Source: Parapedobacter soli (lineage in GTDB: Bacteria; Bacteroidota; Bacteroidia; Sphingobacteriales; Sphingobacteriaceae). Taken from it: a DNA stretch of 64,000 nt. The position numbers and the translations under genes are program-made. The notes under the pieces were generated by a model, which saw only the letters and a program-made list of their open reading frames with translations, did no database searches and was not told the DNA's origin. The stretch spans positions 26,706 through 90,705 of the forward strand of contig NZ_JAMXAY010000016.1 of NCBI RefSeq assembly GCF_025460835.1. Reading direction: 5' to 3'. This document shows positions 48,702-57,064 of this stretch, one piece after another (position 1 is the stretch's first letter; every line of letters starts with the position of its first letter).

Positions 48702-50630
48702 CTAACCTGCTAGGCTATCTGTTTTTCGGCTAATCGCCATTTTCCGTACGGCATCGGCGATGGCTAAACGGTCGTATCCACACTGGGCCCATAGCTCGTG
48801 CTGTTCACCGTGCTCTACCACATCATCGGGTATACCCAGGCGTACAACGTTGGCTTGATAACCGTGGTCTGCCATAAACTCCAATACGGCACTGCCCACA
48901 CCCCCCTGTATACATCCGTCTTCAACCGTGATGACTTTTTTGAACTTTCCAAAGACCTCGCGCAAAAGCGCCTCATCCAGTGGTTTCACGAACCGCAAGT
49001 CGTAATGTGCCGGGAATATCCCCTCTTCATTGAGCACCATGCGGGCGCTTACCACTTCGTTGCCGATGTGGCCGACACTTAACAGGGCAACCTCCTCCCC
49101 ATCGCAGAGCTTGCGTCCCTCGCCTATGTTCACTGCCCTGAACGCCCGCCGCCAGTCTGGCATAACACCTTGGCCGCGTGGATACCGGATCACAAACGGA
49201 CCCACACCATCTTGCTGCGCGGTATACATCAGGTTACGGAGCTCTTCTTCATTCATGGGTGCTGATACGGTAAGGTTAGGTATGCAGCGCATATAAGCCA
49301 GATCATACGCACCGTGGTGCGTGGGGCCGTCGGCACCGGCTACGCCGGCGCGGTCGAGGCAGAATACCACATGCAGGTTCTGGATGGCAACATCGTGTAT
49401 CACCTGGTCGTAGGCCCGCTGCATGAAACTCGAATAGATATTACAAAACGGAACCATCCCTTGGGTGGCCAGCCCGGCCGAGAACGTTACGGCATGCTGC
49501 TCGGCAATGCCGACGTCGAATGCCCGGTCCGGCATGGCTTTCATCATGATGTTCATGGACGAGCCCGAAGGCATAGCGGGTGTGATGCCCATAATGCGGT
49601 CGTTTTTCTCAGCCAGCTCCACAAGGGTATGTCCAAACACGTCCTGATATTTCGGGGCAACCGGCTTATCGCTCTTGGATTTCTTGATTTCGCCCGTGAT
49701 TTTGTCAAATAGGCCCGGCGCATGCCAGGTGGTCTGGTCTTTTTCGGCTAGCGCATACCCTTTGCCCTTTACGGTGACACAGTGAAGCAGCTTAGGGCCG
49801 GGAATACCCTTCAGGTCGTCCAGCGTATTGATCAGCCGCTTCACGTCGTGCCCATCCACCGGTCCGAAATAACGGAAGTTGAGCGACTCGAAAAGGTTGC
49901 TGTTTTTCAGTAGCGTACCTTTGATGCTTTTCTCTATTTTTTTGGCCATACCCAAAGCGTCCGGCCCCAGCTCCGAAATCTTTGTCAACACATGCGCGAT
50001 GTCGTCCCTGAAGCGGTTCCAGGGCCTGGAGGTGGTGATGCTGGTCAGGTATTCCTTCAGTGCCCCCACGTTAGGGTCGATCGACATGCAGTTGTCGTTA
50101 AGGATCACCAGCAGGTTGGACTTCTCGATACCGGCGTGGTTGAGCGCTTCAAACGCCATGCCCGCGGTCATGGCACCGTCTCCTATCACGGCAACGTGCT
50201 GGCGGTCCGTCTCACCTTTGTAGTGCGAAGCCACTGCCATACCCAGTGCCGCCGAAATGGAGGTTGACGAGTGGCCGACGCCAAATGCATCGTATATACT
50301 CTCACCGCGCTTCGGGAACCCGCTGATACCGCCGAATATGCGATTCGTATGAAATTCATCTCGCCTACCCGTAAGGATCTTATGCCCATAAGCCTGATGT
50401 CCCACATCCCAGACCAGCTGGTCGTAGGGCGTATTAAGTACGTAATGTAGTGCTACCGTCAACTCTACCACGCCCAAACTTGCAGCAAAGTGCCCACCAT
50501 GTGTAGAAACGGTGTCAATAATGTATTGGCGTAGCTCACCACACAGCGCCACCAACTCAGCTTGGCTAAGTCGTTTTAAGTCTGTGGGTGTATTTATCTT
50601 CTTAAGCAGTTCTCCGGCCTCAATATCCAT
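48702..50630 (-). CDS. dxs: 1-deoxy-D-xylulose-5-phosphate synthase
   Basis: A 642-residue thiamine-diphosphate enzyme that joins pyruvate and glyceraldehyde 3-phosphate in the first step of the MEP isoprenoid pathway. ATG 50630 is preferred to a TTG at 50657. Signs: 'STHGGHFAASLGVVELTVAL' near the N-terminus, the ThDP motif 'VIGDGAMTAGMAFEALN ... LNDN', 'TVKGKGYA', and the catalytic-Glu region 'VGIAEQHAVTFSAGLA' in the pyrimidine domain, then the C-terminal transketolase domain. Length is normal. It is divergent from scpA. Confidence 0.97.
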   Translation of the reverse strand: MDIEAGELLKKINTPTDLKRLSQAELVALCGELRQYIIDTVSTHGGHFAASLGVVELTVALHYVLNTPYDQLVWDVGHQAYGHKILTGRRDEFHTNRIFGGISGFPKRGESIYDAFGVGHSSTSISAALGMAVASHYKGETDRQHVAVIGDGAMTAGMAFEALNHAGIEKSNLLVILNDNCMSIDPNVGALKEYLTSITTSRPWNRFRDDIAHVLTKISELGPDALGMAKKIEKSIKGTLLKNSNLFESLNFRYFGPVDGHDVKRLINTLDDLKGIPGPKLLHCVTVKGKGYALAEKDQTTWHAPGLFDKITGEIKKSKSDKPVAPKYQDVFGHTLVELAEKNDRIMGITPAMPSGSSMNIMMKAMPDRAFDVGIAEQHAVTFSAGLATQGMVPFCNIYSSFMQRAYDQVIHDVAIQNLHVVFCLDRAGVAGADGPTHHGAYDLAYMRCIPNLTVSAPMNEEELRNLMYTAQQDGVGPFVIRYPRGQGVMPDWRRAFRAVNIGEGRKLCDGEEVALLSVGHIGNEVVSARMVLNEEGIFPAHYDLRFVKPLDEALLREVFGKFKKVITVEDGCIQGGVGSAVLEFMADHGYQANVVRLGIPDDVVEHGEQHELWAQCGYDRLAIADAVRKMAISRKTDSLAG

Positions 50631-50654
50631 AATGCCCGGTTTGGAAAATCGATA

Positions 50655-50662
50655 CAAAGTAA
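50655..50662 (-). promoter_or_regulatory. Probable -7 box of dxs
   Basis: TTACTTTG on the minus strand matches TAnnTTTG at seven of eight positions, 25 bases before the dxs ATG. No -33 element is clear. Confidence 0.4.
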
Positions 50663-50792
50663 CTAATAATTATTGATATAGTGCATCTCCATTTTTGTGC
50701 ACTGCTGTACACCTAATAATCTATAAAAATGAACAACACAGCTGACAGATTGTTTAACAGGACAGCACACAAGGAATATCGTGACTAAATAT

Positions 50793-50800
50793 TACCTTTG
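50793..50800 (+). promoter_or_regulatory. -7 box of scpA, predicted leaderless start
   Basis: TACCTTTG matches TAnnTTTG exactly and ends 6 bases before the scpA ATG at 50807. The transcript is therefore expected to start at or within a base or two of the start codon. Confidence 0.55.
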
Positions 50801-50806
50801 GGCCGT

Positions 50807-51571
50807 ATGCAGCCCGACGGATATGAAATAAAACTGCCACAGTTTGAAGGGCCATTCGATTTGTTGCTGTTCTTCATCGAACGTGATGAGTTGAATATCC
50901 ATGATATCCCCATAGCCAAAATCACGAATGACTTCCTCGATTACCTGCTACGGGCACAGGCCCTCAATATGGAGCTGGCCAGCGAGTTTATATTCGTAGC
51001 CGCCACATTGATGCGCATCAAGGCCAAAATGCTCCTACCTAGGCCGGAACTCGATGACGCAGGCAATGAGATTGACCCAAAGCAAGATCTGATACAGAAA
51101 CTGGTACTATACAAACAGTTCAAGGATATATCCGTGCGGTTGCAAATACTTGAAGAGGCACGGTTGCTGCAAGCTAAGCGTGGAAATATTGCCTCTGACT
51201 TACGAATTGCAGGTGACCATGCCGACCAGGGCGAAGAACTCGCCACTTTTGATCTCTACAAGCTCATGATGGTTTATGAGCGGGCAATGGATCGGTATAC
51301 TTCTCGCAATCATGATGTGCGCCACACCGTGGTGAAATACCCTTATACCATCGAACAGCAAAAGCAAGCCATTGCCTCGCTGGTGGCTATCAACGAAAAG
51401 CTAGATTTTAGTACGGTGGTCAAACACTCGGAGAACAAGGTACAGTTTGTCTACAACTTTCTCGCAATCTTAGAAATGCTGCAACAGCAGCTGCTCGAAT
51501 TGCAGAGCGGACTGGGTTTCAACAACTTCTGGGTTACGGCAAAGAAAGGTAACCCGACTTTACTAAGCTAA
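50807..51571 (+). CDS. scpA: Segregation and condensation protein A
   Basis: A 254-residue kleisin that bridges SMC heads in the bacterial condensin complex and takes part in chromosome segregation. ATG 50807 is chosen; a TTG at 50798 lies inside the -7 box. The N-terminus 'YEIKLPQFEGPFDLLLFFIE' is the family hallmark, followed by 'LNIHDIPIAKITNDFLDYL' and 'FIFVAATLMRIKAKMLLPRP'. The C-terminal winged-helix part ('VQFVYNFLAILEMLQQQ') contacts SMC. The partners scpB and smc are not in the window. Confidence 0.95.
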   Translation: MQPDGYEIKLPQFEGPFDLLLFFIERDELNIHDIPIAKITNDFLDYLLRAQALNMELASEFIFVAATLMRIKAKMLLPRPELDDAGNEIDPKQDLIQKLVLYKQFKDISVRLQILEEARLLQAKRGNIASDLRIAGDHADQGEELATFDLYKLMMVYERAMDRYTSRNHDVRHTVVKYPYTIEQQKQAIASLVAINEKLDFSTVVKHSENKVQFVYNFLAILEMLQQQLLELQSGLGFNNFWVTAKKGNPTLLS

Positions 51572-51591
51572 GCCATCGCTATGCTATATAT

Positions 51592-51963
51592 TCATTCCGG
51601 CTGCCGGGGCTCTTTGCTGATCTCGTCAAAAAGCTTATCCATGTGTTCCACGTATTCGTTCGTGTCATCGAGGAAAAATTCCAGCTCCGGAACGATACGT
51701 GCCTGGTTTTTTATACGGGTACCCAGCTTATAACGGATTTCACTGGCGTGTGACCTGACACTGGCCAAATCTTCTTTTGCCTTTTTCGTATCGAGGAAAC
51801 TAAGGTAAACCCGTGCAATTGCCAAATCGGGAGTCATCCGCACGCGTGTAATGGTAATAAAAGCCCCTGGCGCCCAAGAATTACCTTCGCGGTGGAAAAG
51901 CGTTCCCAAATCCTGCTGGATCACACCAGCAAACCGTTGTTGTCTTTTACTTTCCGTATTCAT
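51592..51963 (-). CDS. rbfA: 30S ribosome-binding factor A
   Basis: A 123-residue ribosome maturation factor that binds the 30S subunit near the 16S rRNA 5' end. It has the family KH-like core, with 'RQQRFAGVIQQDLGTLFHRE' at the start, 'ITITRVRMTPDLAIARVYLSF' (shortened in use) in the middle and 'IRYKLGTRIKNQARIVPELEFFLDD' (in part) toward the end. Length is standard. It converges on scpA with a 20-base gap and has its own promoter at 52012-52019. Confidence 0.95.
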   Translation of the reverse strand: MNTESKRQQRFAGVIQQDLGTLFHREGNSWAPGAFITITRVRMTPDLAIARVYLSFLDTKKAKEDLASVRSHASEIRYKLGTRIKNQARIVPELEFFLDDTNEYVEHMDKLFDEISKEPRQPE

Positions 51964-52011
51964 GGTAAAGGTGCTTAAATCTTTCCGTTAATTGCCTATG
52001 CTGTCCTACTG

Positions 52012-52019
52012 CAAAGGTA
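52012..52019 (-). promoter_or_regulatory. -7 box of rbfA
   Basis: TACCTTTG on the minus strand fits TAnnTTTG exactly, 48 bases before the rbfA ATG, and lies just after the stop of the upstream deacetylase-like gene. No good -33 element was found. Confidence 0.5.
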
Positions 52020-52039
52020 GCGATTTTTTATTTTTCCGG

Positions 52040-52843
52040 CTAGTCACGTGAAAGGCGCGGTTCCAGCAGCTCATCAATACGTACAAACTGGTAGCCTTTG
52101 CTTTTTAGCGTACGGATCAAGGATGGCAGCTCGTCGTAAAATTTTTCCCGGCGGCGCGGGTCTGTACCCACATGGCTCAGCAGGATAAACCCGTTCAACC
52201 CGTTTACGTCTTTCTGCTCATAATCTAGGATGGACTCCATAACCGTTTGGTTATCCACGTACCGCTTCCCCATTTCCGGATAGGTATAATCCGCCGTCGA
52301 CCGCGTACCCGGCGTAAAGTTGACCAATTGCAGACCCATGTCACGTGTCCACGAAGCAATGGTTTCGTTATACCACTCATAAGGTGGCAGGAAATAGCGG
52401 GCTCCGCTTTTGTCGATACCCAGCTTCCGCAATGCTTTGTATGAATTTTTCAGGTCCTTTTCAAATTCGGCCCGCGTAACCAGTAGGCTATCGCGGTTTG
52501 TCCAGTCGCAATACAGAAGGTGTTTATCAGAATGGGAGCCAAGGTAATTACCGAGGTCGCGGAGTTCGACGATTTGCTTTTTGAAGGCCTTATTCCGGTA
52601 AAAGTTGCCGGTAAGGAAAAATGAAGCCTGTATCTGCTCCGCTTTCAATGTACGGATGACCGCCGGTAGGCCGTCCCCGAATTCGTCGCCGGTAAATACC
52701 AGGGCTATCTTCTTTGTCGACCGGTCGCCACGGATAACGGCACCGAGCACCTCCGTAACATCAGGGGGCCCAGAGCCCCCGATGAGGGGGTCGGCAATAA
52801 ACATGAAGCCCATTAATATCGTTGTTAACCGTTTCATATCCAT
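52040..52843 (-). CDS. CE4-like polysaccharide deacetylase family protein
   Basis: A 267-residue exported protein from ATG 52843, one base after the Ldh-family stop; the reading frame stays open much further upstream, but that part lies over the neighbouring gene and has no coding character. A signal segment is followed by NodB-homology motifs: motif 1 reads 'FTGDEFGDG' (Asp53-Glu54) in place of TFDDG, motif 2 'SHSDKH' (His104, His108) is intact, and motif 3 reads 'YFLPPYEWYN'. Members deacetylate chitooligosaccharides, peptidoglycan or other glycans using zinc. The Glu in motif 1 may alter metal binding. Substrate unknown. Confidence 0.8.
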   Translation of the reverse strand: MDMKRLTTILMGFMFIADPLIGGSGPPDVTEVLGAVIRGDRSTKKIALVFTGDEFGDGLPAVIRTLKAEQIQASFFLTGNFYRNKAFKKQIVELRDLGNYLGSHSDKHLLYCDWTNRDSLLVTRAEFEKDLKNSYKALRKLGIDKSGARYFLPPYEWYNETIASWTRDMGLQLVNFTPGTRSTADYTYPEMGKRYVDNQTVMESILDYEQKDVNGLNGFILLSHVGTDPRRREKFYDELPSLIRTLKSKGYQFVRIDELLEPRLSRD

Positions 52844-52844
52844 G

Positions 52845-53975
52845 TTAAGGGGTGAGTTCCTCCTCGAGCGCACCGACACCGAGTTTTGCCGCCAGTTGCT
52901 GTAAATCATCCCATACCGCCCCAACCAACGGGATACCTCGTTCCCGGTTCGCCTGCGTGGCCCAGTATTCCGGTTCACCGGGAATGACCACAGGCTGCCC
53001 TTCGTCGATCCGCCGTGCCGCTTTGAACCGGGCGATCCACTGATCCATATTGGCTTTGAAGTCGGCCACGGGGCGGAAGCCATCCACGCGCATTGCCCCG
53101 ACAAAGTGGCCGATGCCTTGTCCGGGTTGATCGGCAACGGGCTCCAAGTACGCCACGAAAGGCGGCACCCAAGGGCCATAATTAGCCCCCGAGAGTACCC
53201 CCGAAAGGATGTCAACGGTAGCCGACAGGCCGAAGCCTTTATGGCTTCCGTGCGCGCGATCGCTCCCCAAAGGAAGGAGGGCCCCCCCGCTTTTCACCGC
53301 TGTGGCGTCGGTGGTAGGTTGGCCCTCGCGGCTAAGCGCCCAGCCCTCGGGAATGGGCCTGCCTGCACGGTCCGCCACCTCCAGTTTCCCGTTGGCAGCA
53401 GCTGAAGTAGCCATATCCACCACTACCGGGGGGAACTTTCCTGCGGGGAAAGCATAACATATCGGATTGGTACCCAGTAGCCGCTCGGTCGAAAACGTGG
53501 GGGCCACCAGTGGACTCGCATTGGTCACGGCATAGCCAATCATATCATTATCCACTGCCTTCAACGCATGGTAACCCGCTATCCCGAAATGGTTCGAATT
53601 GCGGATAGCTACCCAGCCCGACCCATATTGCCGGGCCTTCTGGATAGCAATTTCCATTGCATAAGGAGCCACGACCAACCCCAGCCCTCCGTCGCCGTCA
53701 ACAGTGGCTGTCGTGGGGGTTTCGTGTACCACATGCGGTTCAGGGGCTGTATTCAACCGCCCATTCTCCCATAGCCGCACGTATCCGCTCAAGCGCGCAA
53801 CTCCGTGGGAGTCGATTCCGCGTAGGTCAGCCGTTACCAACACATCCGTGGCTAGTGCCGCATCCGCATCTGGGCAGCCGATCGCCCTGAATATATTGTT
53901 TGTAAATGCCCGCAAGCCCTGCTCCGAAATGGATTTCTGGCTAGCCGATGGCCGGTGTTCTGTTGTCGCAGTCAT
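52845..53975 (-). CDS. Ldh family NAD(P)-dependent oxidoreductase (malate/lactate/ureidoglycolate type)
   Basis: A 376-residue cytosolic enzyme of the type-2 malate/L-lactate dehydrogenase family, unrelated to classical lactate dehydrogenase. Signs are 'DLRGIDSHGVARLSGY' (50-65), the catalytic 'NSNHFGIAGYH' (126-136, His129), 'NPICYAFPAG' and 'HKGFGLSATVDILSGVLSGA'. The family oxidises 2-hydroxy acids; known substrates include malate, lactate, ureidoglycolate, sulfolactate and 2,3-diketogulonate. The substrate is not defined here. Its stop is one base from the start of the deacetylase-like gene, so the two are probably co-transcribed. Confidence 0.9.
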   Translation of the reverse strand: MTATTEHRPSASQKSISEQGLRAFTNNIFRAIGCPDADAALATDVLVTADLRGIDSHGVARLSGYVRLWENGRLNTAPEPHVVHETPTTATVDGDGGLGLVVAPYAMEIAIQKARQYGSGWVAIRNSNHFGIAGYHALKAVDNDMIGYAVTNASPLVAPTFSTERLLGTNPICYAFPAGKFPPVVVDMATSAAANGKLEVADRAGRPIPEGWALSREGQPTTDATAVKSGGALLPLGSDRAHGSHKGFGLSATVDILSGVLSGANYGPWVPPFVAYLEPVADQPGQGIGHFVGAMRVDGFRPVADFKANMDQWIARFKAARRIDEGQPVVIPGEPEYWATQANRERGIPLVGAVWDDLQQLAAKLGVGALEEELTP

Positions 53976-54065
53976 TTGCTATTCATTTGATTAAGCCTAA
54001 TAAAAACCTGTCCTGTACTGCCATGCAAGCGACGCTAAACACAGCTGCCGATGGAAAACCACAAT

Positions 54066-55550
54066 TTACCCTTCGCCGGCTTCCCACTCTCCGAAGTCAC
54101 CATCAAAAAGGCTTCCGAGCATATCGGCAAATGCAACACCACCATCGAAATAATCCTTGTTGAGTTGCGAATACTCGGCAAGTCCGTGGAGAACAAACTC
54201 CATAAGCAATAACTTTTGGCTCTCCACAAGCTTCGGATGCAGCTTCTTAACCAGCGCATGGAGACCGGGAACCTGAACCATGGCGTTTTTGTACTCACTA
54301 TCCGAGAGGTTATCTGTCAGCTCCAACCGGTTGCCTGCCGTAAACCAATCGATAATCGGCGAATAGGGGTTTCCCGATGCTGCTTTTTTTGCCTTCTCCG
54401 GGTGGGGAAAATACTGTGTAAACAACGTTTTCAGGGCCGACCCCACCAAGCGGTGTGCCACATGCACCGGCCCTTCCAGTTCCCCTTCATACACCAGCTC
54501 GATTTTACCCGTTATCGCCGGGATGATACCCGCGAAATCCGATATACGAGCTACGGTATTACGCTGCCCCGTTATCAGCATCCGCCGCTCGGCGGCACTC
54601 ACGAGGTTTTCGTAAGCAGAAATCGTCAACCGGGCGGAAACACCCGATTTCTGGTCGATAAACTCGCTTTCCCGGGCCTCGAAAGCCACCTGTTCCACGA
54701 GGTCCTTAAGTAGGCCGTCCACTTCGATGGCCGACCGCTGTTCGGCCGTAATCCGAGCTTCTTGGAACGTGATTTTGCGGGATATATCGATGTTTTTCGG
54801 ATAGTGGGTCAGTATCTGGCTTTCGATACGGTCTTTGAGGGGTGTCACTATAGCACCCCGGTTGGTGTAGTCTTCCGGATTGGCCGTGAAAACGAACTGG
54901 ATGTCGAGAGGTAACCGCAGCTTAAACCCCCTTATTTGGAGGTCTTTTTCTTGCAGCATATTGAAAAGGGCAACTTGAATACGTGCCTGGAGGTCAGGTA
55001 ACTCATTGATCACGAAAATACCGCGATGGGCCCTCGGTATCAAGCCGAAGTGGATAACCCGCTCATCGTTATACGTAAGCTTCAGCGTAGCGGCCTTGAT
55101 CGGATCCACATCGCCCACCAAATCGGCAACGGTCACATCAGGGGTGGCAAGCTTTTCGGTGTACCGCTCGGAGCGGTGCAGCCAAGCAATGGGTGTGTCG
55201 TCGCCTTTCGTTTGGACCTCATGCCGCCCGTACCACGAAATAGGCCGCAACGGGTCGTCAAACAACTCACTGCCAGCAATATATGGCACGTATTCATCGA
55301 GCAAAGAAACCACCAACCGTGCAATACGCGTCTTCGCCTGCCCTCGCAGCCCCAGCAGTAGGATGTTATGGCGGGATAAAATAGCGGTCTGCAATTCGGG
55401 AATAACAGTTTCGTCGTACCCGACAATGCCCTCGAATCCCGCGTCACCTGCCTGCAACTCCCTGATGAGATTGGCGCGCAGTTCGTCTTTTACACTTCGG
55501 TGTTGGTAGCCCGATTTTTTTAGTTCGCCTAAGGTGTTGATGTTATTCAT
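54066..55550 (-). CDS. AAA+ ATPase, MoxR/magnesium-chelatase-like
   Basis: A 494-residue AAA+ ATPase. The Walker A is 'GLRGQAKT' (67-74), the Walker B region is 'FVINEL' (179-184) with Asn where most relatives have Asp, and sensor 1 is 'FVFTANPEDYTNRG'. The C-terminal helical part follows from about 300. Such proteins resemble the BchI subunit of magnesium chelatase and MoxR chaperones and work with a VWA-domain partner to insert metals or remodel proteins. The VWA gene lies directly upstream (55663-56760), so the two form a functional pair. No chlorophyll or cobalamin genes are nearby, and the client is unknown. Confidence 0.85.
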   Translation of the reverse strand: MNNINTLGELKKSGYQHRSVKDELRANLIRELQAGDAGFEGIVGYDETVIPELQTAILSRHNILLLGLRGQAKTRIARLVVSLLDEYVPYIAGSELFDDPLRPISWYGRHEVQTKGDDTPIAWLHRSERYTEKLATPDVTVADLVGDVDPIKAATLKLTYNDERVIHFGLIPRAHRGIFVINELPDLQARIQVALFNMLQEKDLQIRGFKLRLPLDIQFVFTANPEDYTNRGAIVTPLKDRIESQILTHYPKNIDISRKITFQEARITAEQRSAIEVDGLLKDLVEQVAFEARESEFIDQKSGVSARLTISAYENLVSAAERRMLITGQRNTVARISDFAGIIPAITGKIELVYEGELEGPVHVAHRLVGSALKTLFTQYFPHPEKAKKAASGNPYSPIIDWFTAGNRLELTDNLSDSEYKNAMVQVPGLHALVKKLHPKLVESQKLLLMEFVLHGLAEYSQLNKDYFDGGVAFADMLGSLFDGDFGEWEAGEG

Positions 55551-55620
55551 TTATGTTTTCTTGTTTTTTATACTACCTACTTATGCGACTACCGTTTTTC
55601 CGGTCTCGCAAACATGCCGG

Positions 55621-55635
55621 GGGTACGAAGTACCC
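55621..55635. other. Hairpin between the VWA and AAA+ ATPase genes
   Basis: GGGTAC-GAA-GTACCC is a perfect 6-bp stem with a 3-base loop within the 112-base gap. There is no U-tract on either strand, so it is more likely a processing or stability element than a terminator. Confidence 0.4.
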
Positions 55636-55662
55636 AGCCGTGGTACGGAGCCAGCAAAACCA

Positions 55663-56760
55663 TCACCTCACCGTCCGCCGCCTATTACGCACATAGTCTT
55701 CAAAGATATATTCCCCCAACCCCTGCAAGGAGCTATAAAATGCTTTTCCTCCATTGGTTTCTGTAAATTGGCGGACGAACTGCTGCAAATATGGGTCGCG
55801 TGCAATCATGAACGTCGTAATCGGGATGTTCAGCCGCTTGCACTGCGCGGCCATATTCAATGTCTTGTTCACCACTTTACGGTCCAGGCCAATACTGTTC
55901 TTATAATAACGGCCATTTTCTTTCAGGCAGGTCGGTTTACCGTCAGTGATCATGAAGATCTGCTTGTTATGTGTTCTCCTCCGGCGCAGCAAATCCGTTG
56001 CCAATTCCAAGCCGGCAAGTGTATTCGTGTGGTATGGCCCTACTTGCAGGTAGGGGAGTTCTTTGAGGCTTATGGGCCACGCGTCATTCCCAAACACAAC
56101 GATATCCAACGTGTCTTTTGGGTAACGCGTGCGGATCAGCTCGGCCAATGCCATCGCTACCTTCTTGGCCGGCGTGATACGGTCTTCACCGTACAGGATC
56201 ATGCTGTGCGATATGTCAATCATCAGCACGGTCGAGGTCAGTGTTTTATAATCACGCTCCTCTACCTCCAGATCGCGCTCGGTAAGCATGAAATTGCCGA
56301 TGCCATGGTTTATCTGTGCATTATGGATCGATGAGGTCATATCTATCTGGTCCAAGCTGTCGCCATATTGGTATTCCCTGCGATCGGCATTCTTTTCTTC
56401 ACCCAACCCCGAGAGGTTGCTGTTGTGGTTACCTCTCCCACTTTTACGGAGTTTCCCGAAAATCTCTTCGAGAGCCGACTGGCGTATAGCCTGCTCACTT
56501 TTTGCCGTAATCCTCATCTCACCGGAGCCGTGGTCATCGCTGAGGTAACCTTTATCCTTGAGTTCTTGGATAAAATCCCCTATTCCATATTCATCGTCGG
56601 TAAGCCCATACTGCTTGTCCAGTTCGTTGAGCCATGCCAATGCCTCCGCCGCATCGCCCGCCGTGTATTGCAGCAATTGCATGAAAAGCTTCAATAGCTC
56701 ATCAAAACCGCCCTTGGGAAGTGCGTTGGGTATAAATTTCGAAAAGTGGTAGCCGCGCAT
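55663..56760 (-). CDS. VWA domain protein, partner of the AAA+ ATPase
   Basis: A 365-residue protein with a von Willebrand factor A domain in its C-terminal half (about 175-355). The metal-ion-dependent adhesion site is complete: 'DISHSM' (182-187), 'HTNTLAGLELA' and 'MITDGKPT'. The N-terminal half is helical and charged, with a Gly/Asn-rich linker near 108-125, as in CoxE/ChlD-like proteins. No signal peptide or transmembrane helix is seen, so it is cytosolic. It precedes the MoxR-like ATPase gene by 112 bases. A Shine-Dalgarno site (56770-56775) supports the start. Confidence 0.88.
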   Translation of the reverse strand: MRGYHFSKFIPNALPKGGFDELLKLFMQLLQYTAGDAAEALAWLNELDKQYGLTDDEYGIGDFIQELKDKGYLSDDHGSGEMRITAKSEQAIRQSALEEIFGKLRKSGRGNHNSNLSGLGEEKNADRREYQYGDSLDQIDMTSSIHNAQINHGIGNFMLTERDLEVEERDYKTLTSTVLMIDISHSMILYGEDRITPAKKVAMALAELIRTRYPKDTLDIVVFGNDAWPISLKELPYLQVGPYHTNTLAGLELATDLLRRRRTHNKQIFMITDGKPTCLKENGRYYKNSIGLDRKVVNKTLNMAAQCKRLNIPITTFMIARDPYLQQFVRQFTETNGGKAFYSSLQGLGEYIFEDYVRNRRRTVR

Positions 56761-56769
56761 GGTGGTTTA

Positions 56770-56775
56770 CTCCTT
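56770..56775 (-). promoter_or_regulatory. Shine-Dalgarno site of the VWA gene
   Basis: AAGGAG on the minus strand lies 9 bases before the ATG at 56760. It is one of the few strong sites of this type in the window and fixes the start. Confidence 0.6.
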
Positions 56776-56813
56776 AATCTGTTGGGTGCTCCAAAATCTG
56801 ATAGGCGCTCCAA
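56776..56813 (-). repeat. Tandem 19-bp direct repeat in the VWA gene leader
   Basis: Two adjoining 19-base units (56776-56794 and 56795-56813) read TTGGAGCaCCcAaCAGATT and TTGGAGCgCCtAtCAGATT on the minus strand, identical at 16 of 19 positions. They sit just before the ribosome binding site and may bind a regulator or form alternative leader structures. Confidence 0.6.
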
Positions 56814-56964
56814 GCCGCCTCCGCTTTGAAACAGCTCGTCTAAGGTAATTGTTTTTCGGTGACTGGTCGAATTGTGCCCTGCTTTTTTACATTACGCTTA
56901 TGCAGCGGAACCCGGCCAGACACCGCAGGCCAAAACAAAAGTATACCAATCCATATATCCTTAC

Positions 56965-56972
56965 TATCTTTG
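56965..56972 (+). promoter_or_regulatory. -7 box of fabF
   Basis: TATCTTTG fits TAnnTTTG exactly, followed by GCCCCGG. Transcription would start near 56978, giving a leader of about 87 bases, longer than for the other housekeeping genes here. Confidence 0.5.
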
Positions 56973-57064
56973 CCCCGGTTTTTTGGACCTGTTTTTTGCA
57001 AACACGAAAATTTATACGATGCAACAGGTACCAGTGAGGAAATGGACAAACTAAAATCAACGAT

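Larger units (their letters stand above)
56761..57064. promoter_or_regulatory. Divergent region between the VWA gene and fabF
   Basis: This 304-base stretch holds the leader repeats and ribosome site of the VWA gene on the left and the fabF promoter on the right (56965-56972). The middle (about 56830-56940) shows no recognisable signal. An 11-codon open frame at 57019-57054 lies just before fabF, but nothing supports it as a gene. Confidence 0.5.

Noticed and set aside
50729..50788. 19-codon open frame between dxs and scpA (MNNTADRLFN...)
   Set aside because: Too short to judge, with no ribosome site or known relatives; it overlaps the scpA promoter region.
52844..53215. N-terminal extension of the CE4-like deacetylase frame
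   Set aside because: The extra 124 codons lie out of frame over the Ldh-family gene, are rich in Arg/Ser/Trp, and precede a good start with a signal peptide at 52843.
57019..57054. 11-codon open frame just upstream of fabF
   Set aside because: It could be a leader peptide, but the residues show no attenuation pattern and no supporting hairpin.
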